From contig JAFREQ010000015.1 in the NCBI GenBank assembly GCA_025331565.1, positions 4,154,001-4,218,000 of the forward strand: a stretch of 64,000 nucleotides of DNA. The letters run 5' to 3'. This document shows, one piece after another, positions 1 through 13,629 of this stretch. Positions within the stretch are counted from its first letter, which is position 1. Each line of letters starts with the position of its first letter. This DNA is from Holacanthus passer (taxonomy: Eukaryota; Chordata; Actinopteri; Pomacanthidae). Position numbers and translations under genes: made by a program. The notes under the pieces are model-generated. The model saw only the letters and a program-made list of their open reading frames with translations. It was not told the DNA's origin and did no database searches.

Positions 1-3000
1 AGCAACGCCCGTGGGAGCACTGGACACAGCAGCCCTTCACCTCCCTCTTCATCCGCTTCCTGCAGTACGCACACTTCTACCATAGTAACAAAGACACAAG
101 CGTGGAGGGGGAACAGGGGTCAAGAGGAAAAGTTATGAGAGGCGGGTTGAAGTAAAGGAAGTACGGGGGAAGGAAAGGAGGAGAAAGGAAACGAGCCAAG
201 TGGGGAGGATGAGAGGGAGGAATATTGGGAAAAAAAAAAAGTTATCAAAGGAAGCAAATTACGGGCAGACCCAGACACGAACTGGAACACAGATATGTTG
301 GAGGGGAAATTACACAACTTCCTTTGGATCCTGACATCATATGTACTTATTTAGGAGTAGATCCATTTAGAATGGTTCCTTTGAGATCAAGGCCTATAAC
401 AAAGGAGACAAGGCCAACTATTGTGAACCAACTTTGTAAGTGCCTCACACACAAGACAGAAGGTAAGCATATGCGGTCTGCCTTTCACATTATTTTAGGT
501 TAGTTGCTGTGTATGTTTTTTAAAATCAAATGTAGTCTGAATGTCACAGCTCGGTAATGCAGACGAAACTGCTATTCAGAGACATGCAGGGGCCAGAACA
601 AGAAGTGAAACTGTGTTGGGACAGCCAACAGGCGACTTTGTGCGAGTTTCCCCCACTGTGGGACGAATAAAGGTTTATCTTATCTTATCACTTTTAGTAT
701 GCTGAAATGTGTGTCCTCAGTGATCATGACAAACAGATGCTATCAAGGGTACAGCTCAGTTTAGCAAGAATCCTGTCTGTGTGGGGGACAAAAGTGTGCA
801 ACAGTGGAAAACAGAATTGACTCATAATGCCATGATTGAGTAGAAAATAAGAGTGAGATATGCAAACAGACAAGAGGTAGAAAAGATTGCTTGCAACCAC
901 ACTAAAGCAATGTGGTATTTACTGTACACCAATAAATATTCATAATTAAGTAAAAACAGTTTTGAATTAGAGGGCAACACAGCAAAGAGACAGAGAAACT
1001 TGGGTTTAATTTCAAGTTTCAAGTGGCACATCAAATAAACAAGCATCACTTTCATGCCCAAGGCTACAAAACAGGTCTCCTAATCTACAACGCTGGACTA
1101 GGACCAAATGGGCAGCAGACCACTGTAAACGAGTCTTACCAGTCTGAACCGTGGCAGAGGGATTGCAGAGAGGTCAACGGGCCCCCGCTCAGTGATATTG
1201 ACAAAGCGAGCCTCCAGCACAGTGATGGCACACAGAACATGAACCCACCTGTGTGAAAGACAAACACGGAGTAGGATCAGGACAAACAGTTCAATGTCCT
1301 AGGTGCAATGTTTCTAGAGCACATATTCAGCAATGTGGTTACACTAGCTCAATAATTAAGCATTATGTTTCGTCGCATCCAATGTCTGAACTACAAGTTA
1401 ATGTCTGCATATGTTTCAGAAGAAACAACTATCACTACTTTCATTTATAAAGGTACATAAAGTGCTTTTCTAAATAGAACAAAACATACCATTCAGAAAA
1501 GAATCACGATGTTCCTCATAAGTTTGTGTTTGCTCAACTGTCACCATGATACACTGACATGGGCTGGATGACTATGGAGATAACTTTCTCTATGATATCC
1601 GAGCAAACTTCATTGGCTGAGGAAGACTGTTCGATGCAGTTGAAAGCCCAGAAAAAGCTATAAAGTGGCCCTTGAGTTGCGAGAACTTTTTCAAAATTTG
1701 ATGTTGACGAGAGCTGAAATCAAACACTGTGATTTAGAAGTGTGGTTTAAAATAACAAGCCACTGGTGATTTAATGTGTGATGGAACAAAAATACATCAT
1801 TTGACTTCTTCATGGCGTTTAATATTATAACTGATACCCACAATTACTTGTTGTATGATATATACAGAAAGATAATATACATAGATAAATCCCAAGTATT
1901 CTACATCAAAATAGATAAATTATAGTTTACAATAGTATGGCCTTTAGTAATCTATTCACAGATCGAGAGACCAAGGTATTGGCAAATATGCTGTATGCTG
2001 CATTATTCTGAACGGTAAGAAGAAGCCACAAATAGATCCACCTGTCATCAGCCATTCAACACAGCTACCTGATAGGAAACATTGCTATGTCTATGGGCAC
2101 TTCCTGTCATTTCAACTGACATTCACTTACTGCGCCCTACACTGAGTGATAAAGTGAAACCACAGGGTGGAGAACAACTGTGCACACACCCACATACACT
2201 GTGTTTGTGTGTGTGGGTCTTACTTATGCTGCTTTTGGCAACACACACCAGACCGGTTGATCAGGGGCAGCTGGGGCCACTGGGGACAAAAGCTGTGTCC
2301 CCAATTTGGCTGATTTTTGGTTCAGTGGTTTGGGTTAGGGGTAAGTGGTTGGGGAGTGCATTATGAGAATGAGGGTCCCCGCAAGTATAGAAGCATACAC
2401 ATCTACAAGTGCTTGTGAACATGTGTAAAATAAAAAGCGTATTTAGCTTGAGGGGTTGCATCTAACGGGTGGATTTCAGCAGTAACAGACTGGAGAAACA
2501 GACTTGTTGCGGTCAAAGGAGAGTGAATGCTGGGCACAACAATCTGCTGTGGACAGACTGGTCGGACTTACTATGTCTGTATGTTTTGTAAACAACCATA
2601 AATCCTTCTCCAGTACTTTTACTTGTTTTTACTCACTGTGACCATGAAGACATTCAAATTAAAAGGCTCAGGATCATATTTTAGTATATTCGGCACGACA
2701 TGCTACTTCTTCAAGATGCCTTTGATCTTTAAGAAGGTGTTAGGGAACTTTAACTTCCTGGAAAAGACTCTATCTTCAATGCTGCCCTCATGTTGCACTC
2801 GTGGGTGTAACCAAAAGGCCCAAACAATAACCACCTTCCTGTCTGTAAAAGCTAGCTCACTTTCTCCCTATAACTAACAGCTCATTGGTTTCCACAGAAG
2901 ACCGACTCCTCACTGCCTGATGCCTGCAAAACCCATTTCAAATAAAAATCATATAATTTTACAGCACACTTAAAAGCTGTTCTTAAACACTTTTTTCAAT

Positions 3001-6000
3001 TTTACAAGTCTTATCTTGCAGTTTTAAAGCAGGAAGTAGCTCATAAATAAGAAGCTGCTGCTATCACTTACTTGTCATTGTTGGCTCTCTGCAGAGCTCC
3101 ACCTCGCAAGGAACACAAGCAGCAGTCCTGGAGGAAGAAACACACAGCAATGTTTCACTTCTTTATCTTTATCACATGATGTTTGGAGATATGATGTTGT
3201 GCTTTATATTATTTATACCGGAGATAGACCTCCTCTACTGGATCACATGGATAGGTATGAGCTATATAAAGCTCAATCTATTGCTCATCCTCATAACCTG
3301 CTGGACACCTGGGTTGGCAGCTGTCAGAAACGCCCCAGTGCACTCTTAAAAGCGGTTCCTATAGTACAGCAGTGAGGGGAAGTGAACCGCAGAGTAGCAC
3401 TAATAGATGTACAGCAGCAAACAGGTGCAACAACACAGACACTGGCAGTGATGAGAGACGAGAGCTGGTCTGAATTTACAAAAACAGCCCTTTGCCTATG
3501 TGTCAGTGACATCTTTCACCTGTTAACTGACAGCCGTATTTAAACTCCCAAATGCCGTTCATAGCCTTTCAAAATCTTGTTCAAACCTTCATAACAATTC
3601 CAAGTCTGACACGCCTTCTTTCACAAATATTAAACATAACACTACACAGAAAAATATGCAAAATATCACAGGAAACTCTTTAAAGGAAGTCAACTTACTC
3701 AGTACTCACAGATATCAAATGACTGATGAGAATCATGGGAAAAAAACTCATTGAAGGGGACATCATGAACAAAGATGTAGTTCTTAGCCTTGTTAACAAC
3801 ATGAGGGATGGCTAAATCTGTAACGTTACATTCTAATATTTCTATGAAACAAATTACTTAATATACTTAAATAAGAAAAGATCTGAATAGTTCAGCCCAG
3901 AGATTCTAAAATTGAAAACACAGCAACATTGTGAAGCTAAAGTCCACTCAAGTGTCACAATGAAGTATAAAGCGAAACATTGCCCACTGGTGGTTTAAAG
4001 GTGTTAAACACTGGGTCACATTCTTTGAATGTTTCACAACAATCTATTGTTCTGAGCAGACAGGAATGCTGAAAGCAAAGGAACTTAAAAGATAAATTTT
4101 ACAGACAAGGTTCAGAAAAACAAAGCCCCCAAACAATAACATACAAAGGAAGTGTACATTCTCACTGTCTCAGACGGAAGGAAGTGGTATCATGGGGAGC
4201 CAAGTTGATTTAAGTGTGACAAAAGCATGACTGCTGTGCTTGTCAAGAGTCTTTAACTATTAGTTCAATACGTGCAAACTTTGTGGTGCTGGTGTGGTAT
4301 ATCATGGTTTACGGTGTATTTAATTATGGAAAATTAAGAACTGACTTCCAAGAGATTGAATAAGCCTTGTGACATGGTGCACAAGCACACACACCCTCAG
4401 GATACTCAGAATGGTGCTGCATGTTATAATACTGGCACGAGTTGGGCATTTGAGATAGTGGGCTGTGAATGCTGCTGTGTCTTCAACATGAAACCCTTAT
4501 GTCACACAAAGTTGTTTTTACTCTAAGCTGTTTCTAGACCTGTTTGACCTGATTATTTTTACTGATACAGAAATCACACACTGATGCACTTCTGAACAGT
4601 ACCGGCCTTCTTGATATTAATGAACAGCCATGAAATGTCTTATAAAACTGGGCGGCTCTATTTTTTGGGTTTGTCTATTATCAGGAATGATGAGCAATTT
4701 AAGGTATTTGCAGTGAAATAATGTGCTACAGGTGACCAAGTTAACTAACCTCCGTGACAGCATCAGCCTCACAGCGGGCGCACAGCCAGTCGTCGAGCTC
4801 GGCTTCATTCGCAGACACACCGTAGCAACCTGAATAGGAAGAGAAAAGAACATGTCACACAATCATTTCTCACAGTCTTCATTTCCCAGTATTGTTATTG
4901 ATGTGCTCAGGTTTTTGAAGAGGAAAAACATTTTAAAAATAAATCAACCCACACCCTGTTGCTTCCCTGCAATGATTGTTAAATTATGAACATGAATAGT
5001 ACCATGGAACATTTCGCTTAAAAATAAGGAAGGTCATCTGTGGTTCAAACATTGTGTCATGCCCACATAAAATAAAAAGAGGAACACAATATGTAAGTAT
5101 ATTTAAGTTTTGTGCAGGGATTTTGACTGAGTGCTTAACTGTGACCCAACACATGCAAAATATTTGTGGATACGTGTGTGCCTCTTGGAAATTATTTCAT
5201 ATTTAAAAATTAAACTTCTTTCAGAAAAAAAATATGTCAGAAAGAAGGATTTGTGTTTTCATCCACAATCAATTTATGTCCTTTAGTGGTGGCAGTTTTA
5301 AAAACAACCATTGAGCGGTGGTTTCCTAAAGAATAACAAAGGATCTGAATGTACTGTACACAACATATTCAAAATACATGAAGTGTTCCTACCTATGCAT
5401 ACTTCAATAGATACCCATTCACTACTTACTGGTATGTACACGGACGCAGCACTGAGCACAGCTGACCAGCCGGCTGGTCCCGTCCTCTGCTACATGAGGG
5501 TTAGACAGCTGCCCCTCCCCGCCGTCATTCATCTTGCTACTTTGGGTGTTGAAACACATTTCAGGGATGAGGGGCTTGGACCACTGGCGGCCCCCTGGAT
5601 GGTTCACCAACGTCATGCAGGGACTCCCGCTACTGGACTCAGACTTGAGGGAGGGGGGGAAAAAAATCCAGAGGCTTCTTTTTTAATTGACATCATCATT
5701 TCAAACATTCCTTGCATGATCATCTGATGGATCCAACCCTCAGTGAAAACTGACTATGTTTATGTATTTCAAACATTACAGTGAAAATTTTAATTCATGG
5801 AGGCATTTATCTCACATAGAAACAACATTGGTGAGCTGTTCTTAAAGAAATAAAAAAAAAAAAACAGGGAGAATTATCAAGAAATACAGAACTTGTTAGA
5901 AAATAAGCATAATACTAGTGAATTTAAGTATCTTTTTTGGAAAAAATTTCATTTTTATTCTTTTACTCTTTTTTAACTTGAGCTTTAATATCTTTATCTT

Positions 6001-9000
6001 TAATAATAAATCATCCAAAAGATTGGATTTTCTGTTCCTCCTAATGTCCACAAACACTGACAAACCACAACCACACTACACAGCCTGTAAAATTCATGAC
6101 TGTTCAAAGGTCAATTGGCATAAATGCCAGCATTTGTGATAACTATGAATGTCCACTCAAAATGCAAAGGGATGGTAATAAGAACGCCATAAAAGCATAA
6201 AGTACTTGTAGTTGTCACCTGATGGTAAGTGTGGAAGAGCAGGCAGATGGAACAGTAGGGGGCCTGCAGGCCCATACTCTTGTTGTACTCCCTCTCTGCC
6301 TGAGGGTTATATGGCCGACACTGCCACAGCCGGGTTAGCGGCTTCGCCCACTCTTCTTTCTCCTCTTGCTCGACCTCCACATCTACATACACATCTACAG
6401 ACAGGATAATGGCATAAAGGACATTTAGAAATTTAGAAATCAGTAAACTGACACCACACAACATACTTCTACTAAACAAATGCATACCCTCATCACTGTG
6501 CACCTCTCTGATTAGAGGGTGATGACGGGGCAGCTTATGGAGCTGCGCCTGCTGCTGTTGCTGCTGCTGCTTCTTCACAATGGACTTGCAATATGACTGC
6601 TCTTCTGACACCTGCTGGAGAAAGATGTGCATAGCAAGACAAAACTTTATTACAAAACTTTACTACAGATTATTACAATATCTGTAGCCATGAATGAAAC
6701 ATCAGTTGCCACAAAGTCTCCCAAGTATAAAAGCATATTGGGAGCTCTGTACTGGTATGCATACATTTCCAGATAAACATTGGGTCCATTGATCCCTTTG
6801 AGTATTTGCTCACAGCTAGTGACTACTTACATGATGATTGTGAACGATCACCTTCATCTCATCAGGCATTGGTTTCATGACAGGCACGGTGTCTTTCAGG
6901 ATGACAATACCATTATCCACAAGGGGGCATTGTTTACTCTGTAGTTTGGACAGCATGAATAACGTTTAACATGGCAGACTTTAGAATAATGCCTGACAAA
7001 GTGTATTCTGCCACCAGAGAGATGACCAAGGATTGTTCTGTTAGTAGAAGTAGTTATAACGCTGAGCTCAAAGAGATTAGTATGCAAATGCCATGCAAGG
7101 AAACTGCACCAGTACAGAGCCACCAAAAAGTCTTGTTGTGCTGTGTTTTTCTTCAGTGTCTACATGCTTATTAGTTTTATGAAGCAAAGATGTGTGTATC
7201 TGTGAGCATATAAACTTAAGAAAGTTTCATTTGTTTAAGAGTGACCACAAGCTATTAATTTGGTGTTAGGTTGACAGAGGAGACAGTGCATGCAGCACAG
7301 AGCATGTGCTCAAACATGCATATACCACAGTGTACAAAGAGCCACCAACGACATTTAACATCACATTTCACCTATTGTATCTTTGGTGTGAGTATTTTTC
7401 AGTGCATTTCTATGTAAAAAAATACTACAATTAAAAAAAAAAAAAACACAGACCTTTCGCCTGTTGTTCTTAGGAGCCTCCATCTCTGTTTTGCTTGACT
7501 CCCTCGGTTCTGTTTGAGTCGCAGAGGAATCAGATTTGCTGGTGAGATCAACTTCAGGCTTCTCCACTTCAACCTGAGCCTCAACGGGCATAGGCATTTT
7601 AGGTTTGTCCTCCTTTTGGTCCTGCTCCACATGACACACTGCTTTGGGAAGAACCATCTTAGGTTCTGGCTGTGGCTCCGGCTCCGTTCTTTCACAGCTT
7701 GGTGCCTGAGATGAGGACTGAACCTGCGTGTGTGATGGTGGACAAGTTTTGTGCTGGAGATGACGGGGTTGGTGCTCTCTGGCATAGCTGTGCACCTGCA
7801 GCTGTGTGTGAGGCTGCTGCTGCTTTTCTAGAGTGTAGCTGTGCACTTGAAGAGTGTCTTTTGGGCTCAGAGTTCTGTGGAAGAGCAGGCTGGCAACCCC
7901 CATTTTGCGGGCGGGCTGAGCGGCGGCTTCCATCCAAGTCGGCGCCGCTGAAACAGACAGGTGTCCGTTTCGGTGCTGGGACTGAGACGAGATTGCAGGG
8001 GCGCGAGTCTTGGCATAATGAGGGGGACGGCTGACATCAATGTTAGTTTGGGTGAAGCCTCTGTGAAACGGATCCAATAAAGTGAGCTTTGTTGGTGTGA
8101 CAACCAACTTTGGCGGGCCTGCAAATTAAATGAGAGGTCTCTGTTTAGGAAGTGAGGGTGAAAAATGCACGCTTTCATTCCACTTCATTTTCATTCACCA
8201 CAAAACAAGTGTAACATAATGCACAGGTGAGAATACCTTTATTTCTCCTGTTATCTTGTGAGATAGTGCGTGGAGGCATAAGGGTCAGTCTGGGACGTTT
8301 TCCATACTGCTCAATATCTTCCTCATCTTCATCCTTGGGAACAACCTCCTCGGGCACCTCCAGACACACTCTGTGTCTCTTGGTCTCTATCCTCTGTGTA
8401 GTACTGAGGGTTTACCAAACAGAGACACAACGGTTGACAACAGAAAACCTTCATCCCATTTCCTTTTGGTATCTGATATCATGAAACTGTCTTTTCATAT
8501 ATTCAACTGCTCAACCAAAGTGGATTGATTACGCCAATGCAATTGTAGCAATGCGAGACAAGCGTAACAAAGGTAAGGACAAAGTCATAGGTTTATGTCA
8601 TCCCAAAGATAATCCCGACACAGAGAGCAAACTAACCAGGATCACCAAATCACCCTAAGCATTAAAACAAAAACACATACTTCATACTAGGACATTATTT
8701 TCTGTAGCAAATGACCCACCTCTTCCGCTCTCCGTCCTCCCTACAGCTCTCAGTAGAGTTGCTGTTACTGTTGCTGGCGATGTCATTGAAGGACTCCCCA
8801 AGGAACTCCTTAGCCTCTGGGGTGGGCCGTGAGTGATCAATGATTGCTACATCTCGCCCTGCCAGCCATGGTTCATAACGATCAGGCTGGAATTTCTTCA
8901 CAAACACATCCATGGAAATCTTCACCATGTCTTTTCGGCATGAGCACTAAAGGAAAAAAGGCACAAAAGGACCTTGATTCAAACATTCAAATAGATTATA

Positions 9001-11727
9001 TGAATGCATTTGCATGTCTACATTTTTACTAGCAAGATTCAAATTAAGTTAAGTACAATTTCCTATGCTGTTATTTGGCGGTCCTCACCAAAACTGCTTG
9101 CTTGCCATATTCGATCCATCTCTCTGTGGCAAAGTTGGTAGATTCTGCACAGTTGAAACCATGGTTGAAACCAGCATGATAGGCATAGGGGAAAGTTACC
9201 ATGAACTCACCAGCCTCCTGAGTAATCTTAGGGAGAGATAATACAATGATTAGGAACTACAGTGTATACATTTGGCTTGTGTAGAGGGTATGACGTACAA
9301 GTCCTATGTTTGAAATACAAAAAATAAATGTATAATAATACTCATACCTTATCAAAAGGAATACCATACTTCTTCAGTATAGAGGGAGAGATGAGAGTCA
9401 TCTTGTGCCTCAAAAAGGCCTCACAATTCTGGGAGCTACCAGGAAAAAAGCCTAGAAGAAGAGAGAGCAGGTAGATGTTTGAGTTCATGATAGTTAACAG
9501 CCTTATAGCATACACATCTACAGAAAAATATTCCACTGGTCTCTTACCTTTAGCCAAACGCTCCAATCTTTTCCCGTGCTCTGGAGGAACACAATACCTG
9601 CACATATTCAAATAAGCCTTCTTAGTCACAGTAAACAGCAAACTGATATTGTGCATTTATGTTTACACTATGTTGTGCGCTGTCAGATAATGGTGCATTA
9701 CTGCATGGAGAAAGAGTTGGAGCCAAATTTTGAAACTCACTCAATTCAACATTTTTTTAAATTAAGATCCCCTGTTCCATCAATGCTGTAGTGTCACTAA
9801 CATGAAATAGAAAACTTGTCTTTTCTGTTTGAATGGGCCCTTACTTTTGTATACGACACCCATTGTCATGTGGCAAGGGAAAATTTTGATGATTTCTCTG
9901 GCTTTCATGCAGCAGTAGGAAATCAATATCAAAACATTTTTACATTAATATAACAACTCTAAAGAATGTGTAACAATCAAAAGCATTTCTGTATCTGATC
10001 AATGAAAGAATTGGGTAAGTCTTTACCAGGATTTGGGCTCTCCAAAGTGCAAGTAGTTGATACTGTAGAGATCCATGTCCTCTGTGTGCCATGCAAACGT
10101 GGTCTTCCACATGCCAAAATACAAGTAAGGTGTATTAACACCCTCAATAGTGATACCGCTTTCACGTTCAACGGTATCCAAAATGGTGTCCAGACGGCAA
10201 ATGTTCCACTCTTTGACATCCTGCAAGAGCACAGCAGATAATACAAGATCAAACAGATGAGACTTTAATGTGTGAGAAACACCATTATGATCAGCTTCTC
10301 TCATGCATCAGGTAAACAGATACAAAGACATCAATCATAAAACCCATCAATATATGAACATTAATTTCAGCTGTGATCTCCAAGAAATGTCAACTCACAG
10401 GGTCATACAGACTTCCATTAACATCTGCCCCATATATGGGAGGGTTAAATGTCACATTCTTCCAGTATTTCCTTTCCAGCTCCTCAAAGTCATCATAATG
10501 TGGACTACAAAACCTATATAAAAAAGACATTAACAACAGTTAATTATCAATACAATAAATGAACTTCAGCATCAAAGGGTTAACAATACAGTTGACTGTA
10601 TTAAATTGCAGATGTGATAAATTTCCTGATAACTACAGAAAAAAAATGACAAGCTTAAATATCTTTTATTTCAGCACTGCTCACTTGTCACTGTTGGCAA
10701 TCTTGCGGAACTCTCTGACAGTCATGGCCTTCTTCTGAATGTTGTATTGTGTGAAAAGGCCGGACTGGCCCGTCACCACCTGTTGGATGGGTGCAGGTAT
10801 CACCAAATCATCTATGTCATCGTACGAGCCTCTCGGCTTCCATTCCTTTGGTGGGACAATCTTGGAGGAGGAAGGTGAACAGTGAGTTAGTGAGATTATT
10901 CACCAGCAAAGCTTTGGAGGTATGAATGTATTTTGTTAAATGACAAGATTGATGGAAACATATTTACAACATACAGAGTGGTGGACAGAAAAAACACATC
11001 TAAGACATGGCAATTTTTGAAAGGGATAATCTTGTAGATTTTCATTTAAATAAATGTTAAGTCACAAAAAAGGTAACACAATGGAAATTAAGCCTATGGC
11101 CCACAGATTAAATAATTGCAATAATTATATATTTGCAGTATTAAGAACTGGGTGTCTGTGGCGACATTCCTGGAAAAAATGCTGTATTAAGTTGCTGTGA
11201 ATGCAAACAACTTTTCCTACTGCTGCAGTTTTCCATGAAAAGCATTTAACTAGCGAAACACAAGCTGACATTTATTATTAGGTAGTCACATGAAATGCAA
11301 TGTGTTTGCCAGTGAGCTTTGCACTGACTGCTGTTTATCAAAAATGTAACTACAAAACAAGAAAATTGTCATTTTCAGCATTTCTTGACAGCAGATCAGT
11401 TTAAAATATAGCAGGGAGTAATGGAAAGAGAAGGAGCAGCCACAGCGAGCTGTTAAAGAGCTGCACACTTCCGATTTCTCAATATGTAACTCCTTTTACT
11501 CATCACTGCTGTCTGTAAATATGATCCATTAAAAACACTGCAATAACCGTGAACCTGGCCTGTAAAAACAGTGTGTCAGTACGTACTTTAGCCAGGCCTG
11601 CTTTGTGTGCTCCCTGAGACTCCATATATGCAATGTAGCGGCTGAAGTTCTTGAATTCCTCAGCAGTGGGGTGAAAAGTCATGATCCCCTTGGAACCATG
11701 GTTTTGGGAAACCACGTCTGACGCCAT
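1..11727 (-). CDS. kdm4a: Lysine-specific demethylase 4A-like (JmjN/JmjC histone demethylase), 3' end outside window
   Basis: Fe(II)/2-oxoglutarate nuclear demethylase family acting on H3K9me3/H3K36me3. Coding exons, 5' to 3': 11727-11587, 10860-10685, 10513-10399, 10220-10027, 9597-9548, 9451-9348, 9226-9089, 8946-8720, 8391-8237, 8118-7454, 6938-6831, 6614-6488, 6394-6219, 5643-5430, 4829-4750, 3127-3072, 1248-1140, 76-1. All junctions keep frame, giving about 970 residues before the window edge. JmjN starts near residue 15 (IMTFHPTAEEFKNFSRYIAY). JmjC carries the iron ligands in WHTED (His189, Glu191) and HAGFNHGF (His277), then the zinc-type CSC motif (307-309). Two PHD-like zinc modules begin near residue 812; the double Tudor lies off the window. 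KLPRHHPL, TKRHRVCLE and GCCVQCSHGRC fit KDM4A better than KDM4B/C. The middle (435-655) is weakly conserved. The paralogue (a or b copy) is not resolved. Confidence 0.93.
600..692 (+). repeat. 3' tail of a non-LTR-type retroelement in a kdm4a intron
   Basis: The sequence cccactgtgggac, then aataaaggtttatc and a TTATC tail (about 650-690), has the form I recall for 3' ends of dispersed teleost LINE/SINE copies. Only the tail is visible. The family assignment is from memory. Confidence 0.5.
2190..2400. repeat. Dispersed teleost repeat (GTCCCC/CAAGTATAGAA type) in a kdm4a intron
   Basis: A GT-rich start leads into cacacaccagaccggttgatcagg, ctggggacaaa, gatttttggttcagtg, a ggttaggggtaag stretch and finally gggtccccgcaagtatagaag. 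I recognise this order of motifs from a repeat common in fish introns. Its class is unknown to me. No coding content. Confidence 0.5.
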
Positions 11728-12892
11728 CCCAAAACTCAGTGGCACCTCCTGTAGAATATAAATGGGGACAACGTGATTCCATGATTTGATATTGTGATTC
11801 AGCACAGATTCATCTGAACTATTTCGCGATTCATTTTCTACCTACAACCAGGTATATTTAACAGGATCCTCAGCCTGCATCCCTATTGCTTAATTGAATG
11901 ATTGAAAACGAATATCAACAGTTAAAGAATTAAGATAATATTTTGGAGTAAGTGATAATAATATAAAATTGACTGTGATTTGATGAATATGATCATGAAG
12001 TAGCAGTGGCAGTATTAACATTTCAACACACAATTATCTTACTTCTACTACTTCATACTCTTAATATCACTGATTTTGAATAGAAGAGAAAGCATAACGT
12101 TACTTAATCAATCGTTGTATGTTCCCTGTTTGTATACATTTCCTCACTATAGACGGAGACATGGTAGCTGGACAGGACCGGGAAAAGCTATAAGTGTCCC
12201 TGATTGGTTAAACCCACGTCTCTTTAATTCGGTCCCACTGTTAGCCCAGCCAGCTAACATTAGCTCACCTGCTAACTTGCTAAAGAAACATTAGCTAATT
12301 CATATAACGAACGTGCAACGATACATATAGCATAGCATCAGCTAGTCTGATTGCATAACGTTAAATGTTTCACTGTCCGATTTATTTGTGGTCGTGTGCA
12401 TGACGGTGTAAATTCACGTATTTTACTGAGAGTGAACTTGTCATCTCGTTTTCACGGTGCGCGAAAGAGAAAGTAATAATCACAAGACAGCTAACGTAGC
12501 TAGTTAACACCGTGATGGGATGAGACTATTTCCTGTATTACTGAAACCACCTTAGCTTGGTTCCATCTTCTCCGGTTCATTCGTGTTGTGTTAGCAAACT
12601 TGGATAGCGCTAGCATTAACGTTCTCGTAAATCTGCCAACATCTGAGCTGGTTTATTCCAAAAAGCGTCGTTCGACAACTGTTTGAGTTAAACTATATTG
12701 ACACAACAAACAGCGAAACTATAATTCGCCGAGGAAGTGATAGCTAATCCAGGAAATAGACTGCACCCGACGCCTAGCATCTACATTAGCTGTGGAGCAG
12801 TTCCGGCTAGTTTAGCCACCAGATTAGCATTGTGAGTTAAGAAGCTAACATGGTGGGTCGATCGCAAGCTAAGTCGACATGCAAACACTCAC

Positions 12893-13130
12893 CGCCTCCT
12901 CACGGTTGATTCACACGTTGTTCCTGTGCGTCGTAAATCCCTCGCAATCAATTAGAAACAGCAGTTGCGAGCAGCAGAGAAAGAAGATAGCTTGCTAACT
13001 GAGCCCCCAGTGAGCAGATCACTGTCCTCCATTAGCAGTTGTACGCATGCACACGCACAGGAACACGCACCTCGGATTTTGTTTACCACAACACGCAGGG
13101 GACACGTTCAGCCAATCAGAGGGCGGCTCT
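12893..13130 (-). promoter_or_regulatory. kdm4a: kdm4a promoter and 5'UTR exon
   Basis: A strong splice donor (AGGAGGCG|gtgagt on the minus strand) ends a non-coding exon at 12893. It can join the acceptor at 11750-11749, 21 bases before the ATG at 11727. Upstream, an inverted CCAAT box and a GC box (plus-strand ccaatcagagggcgg, about 13112-13126) mark a TATA-less promoter. The exon's 5' limit is inferred. Confidence 0.6.
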
Positions 13131-13629
13131 GATGATTCGTCATTTGCAGGATATAAACATGAATTTAAATCTCATCTTTTTGTAATGACTCTAAATATTA
13201 ACCTTAGTAACATAGATTGTTGTAAAATCATATATGAAGACAGGGTTTTTCTAATGTATATTTTGCTATTTCAAAAATATGAGATATACTTGATATACTG
13301 ATCACAAGGTAATCATCATTTTATTTTAATTTTTTATGAGGTAAAAAATGTTATTATTTTTCTGTCTCTGCCATTGACAGACAAAATGGAAGCTACTGGA
13401 AATTAAATAATAATCCTACAAAGAGATTAAAGCTTTAAAAGTATACTATTCAAGATTTCCCTGAAAAAAAAAAAAAAAAAAACAATGTATAGACTCTACT
13501 AAAATATCCCTCTCAATCATCACTTATGACCCATTAGAAGTGTTTTTCGGTGTGATAATCTGCTGTGATCTTGTCCTCTGACTGTGTTTCCTTATCTTCT
13601 TGTTTCTGGGCGTCAACCTTTTGAGGTTG

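Noticed and set aside
225..503. Plus-strand open frame of 92 codons in a kdm4a intron
   Set aside because: No recognisable domain, antisense to a confirmed intron and next to a retroelement tail; probably chance or repeat remnant.
8719..8725. A donor reading further into the kdm4a intron after the JmjC-proximal exon (VICYRK extension)
   Set aside because: The gtgggt donor joins in phase to the TKRHRVCLE exon as in KDM4A; the extension soon stops.
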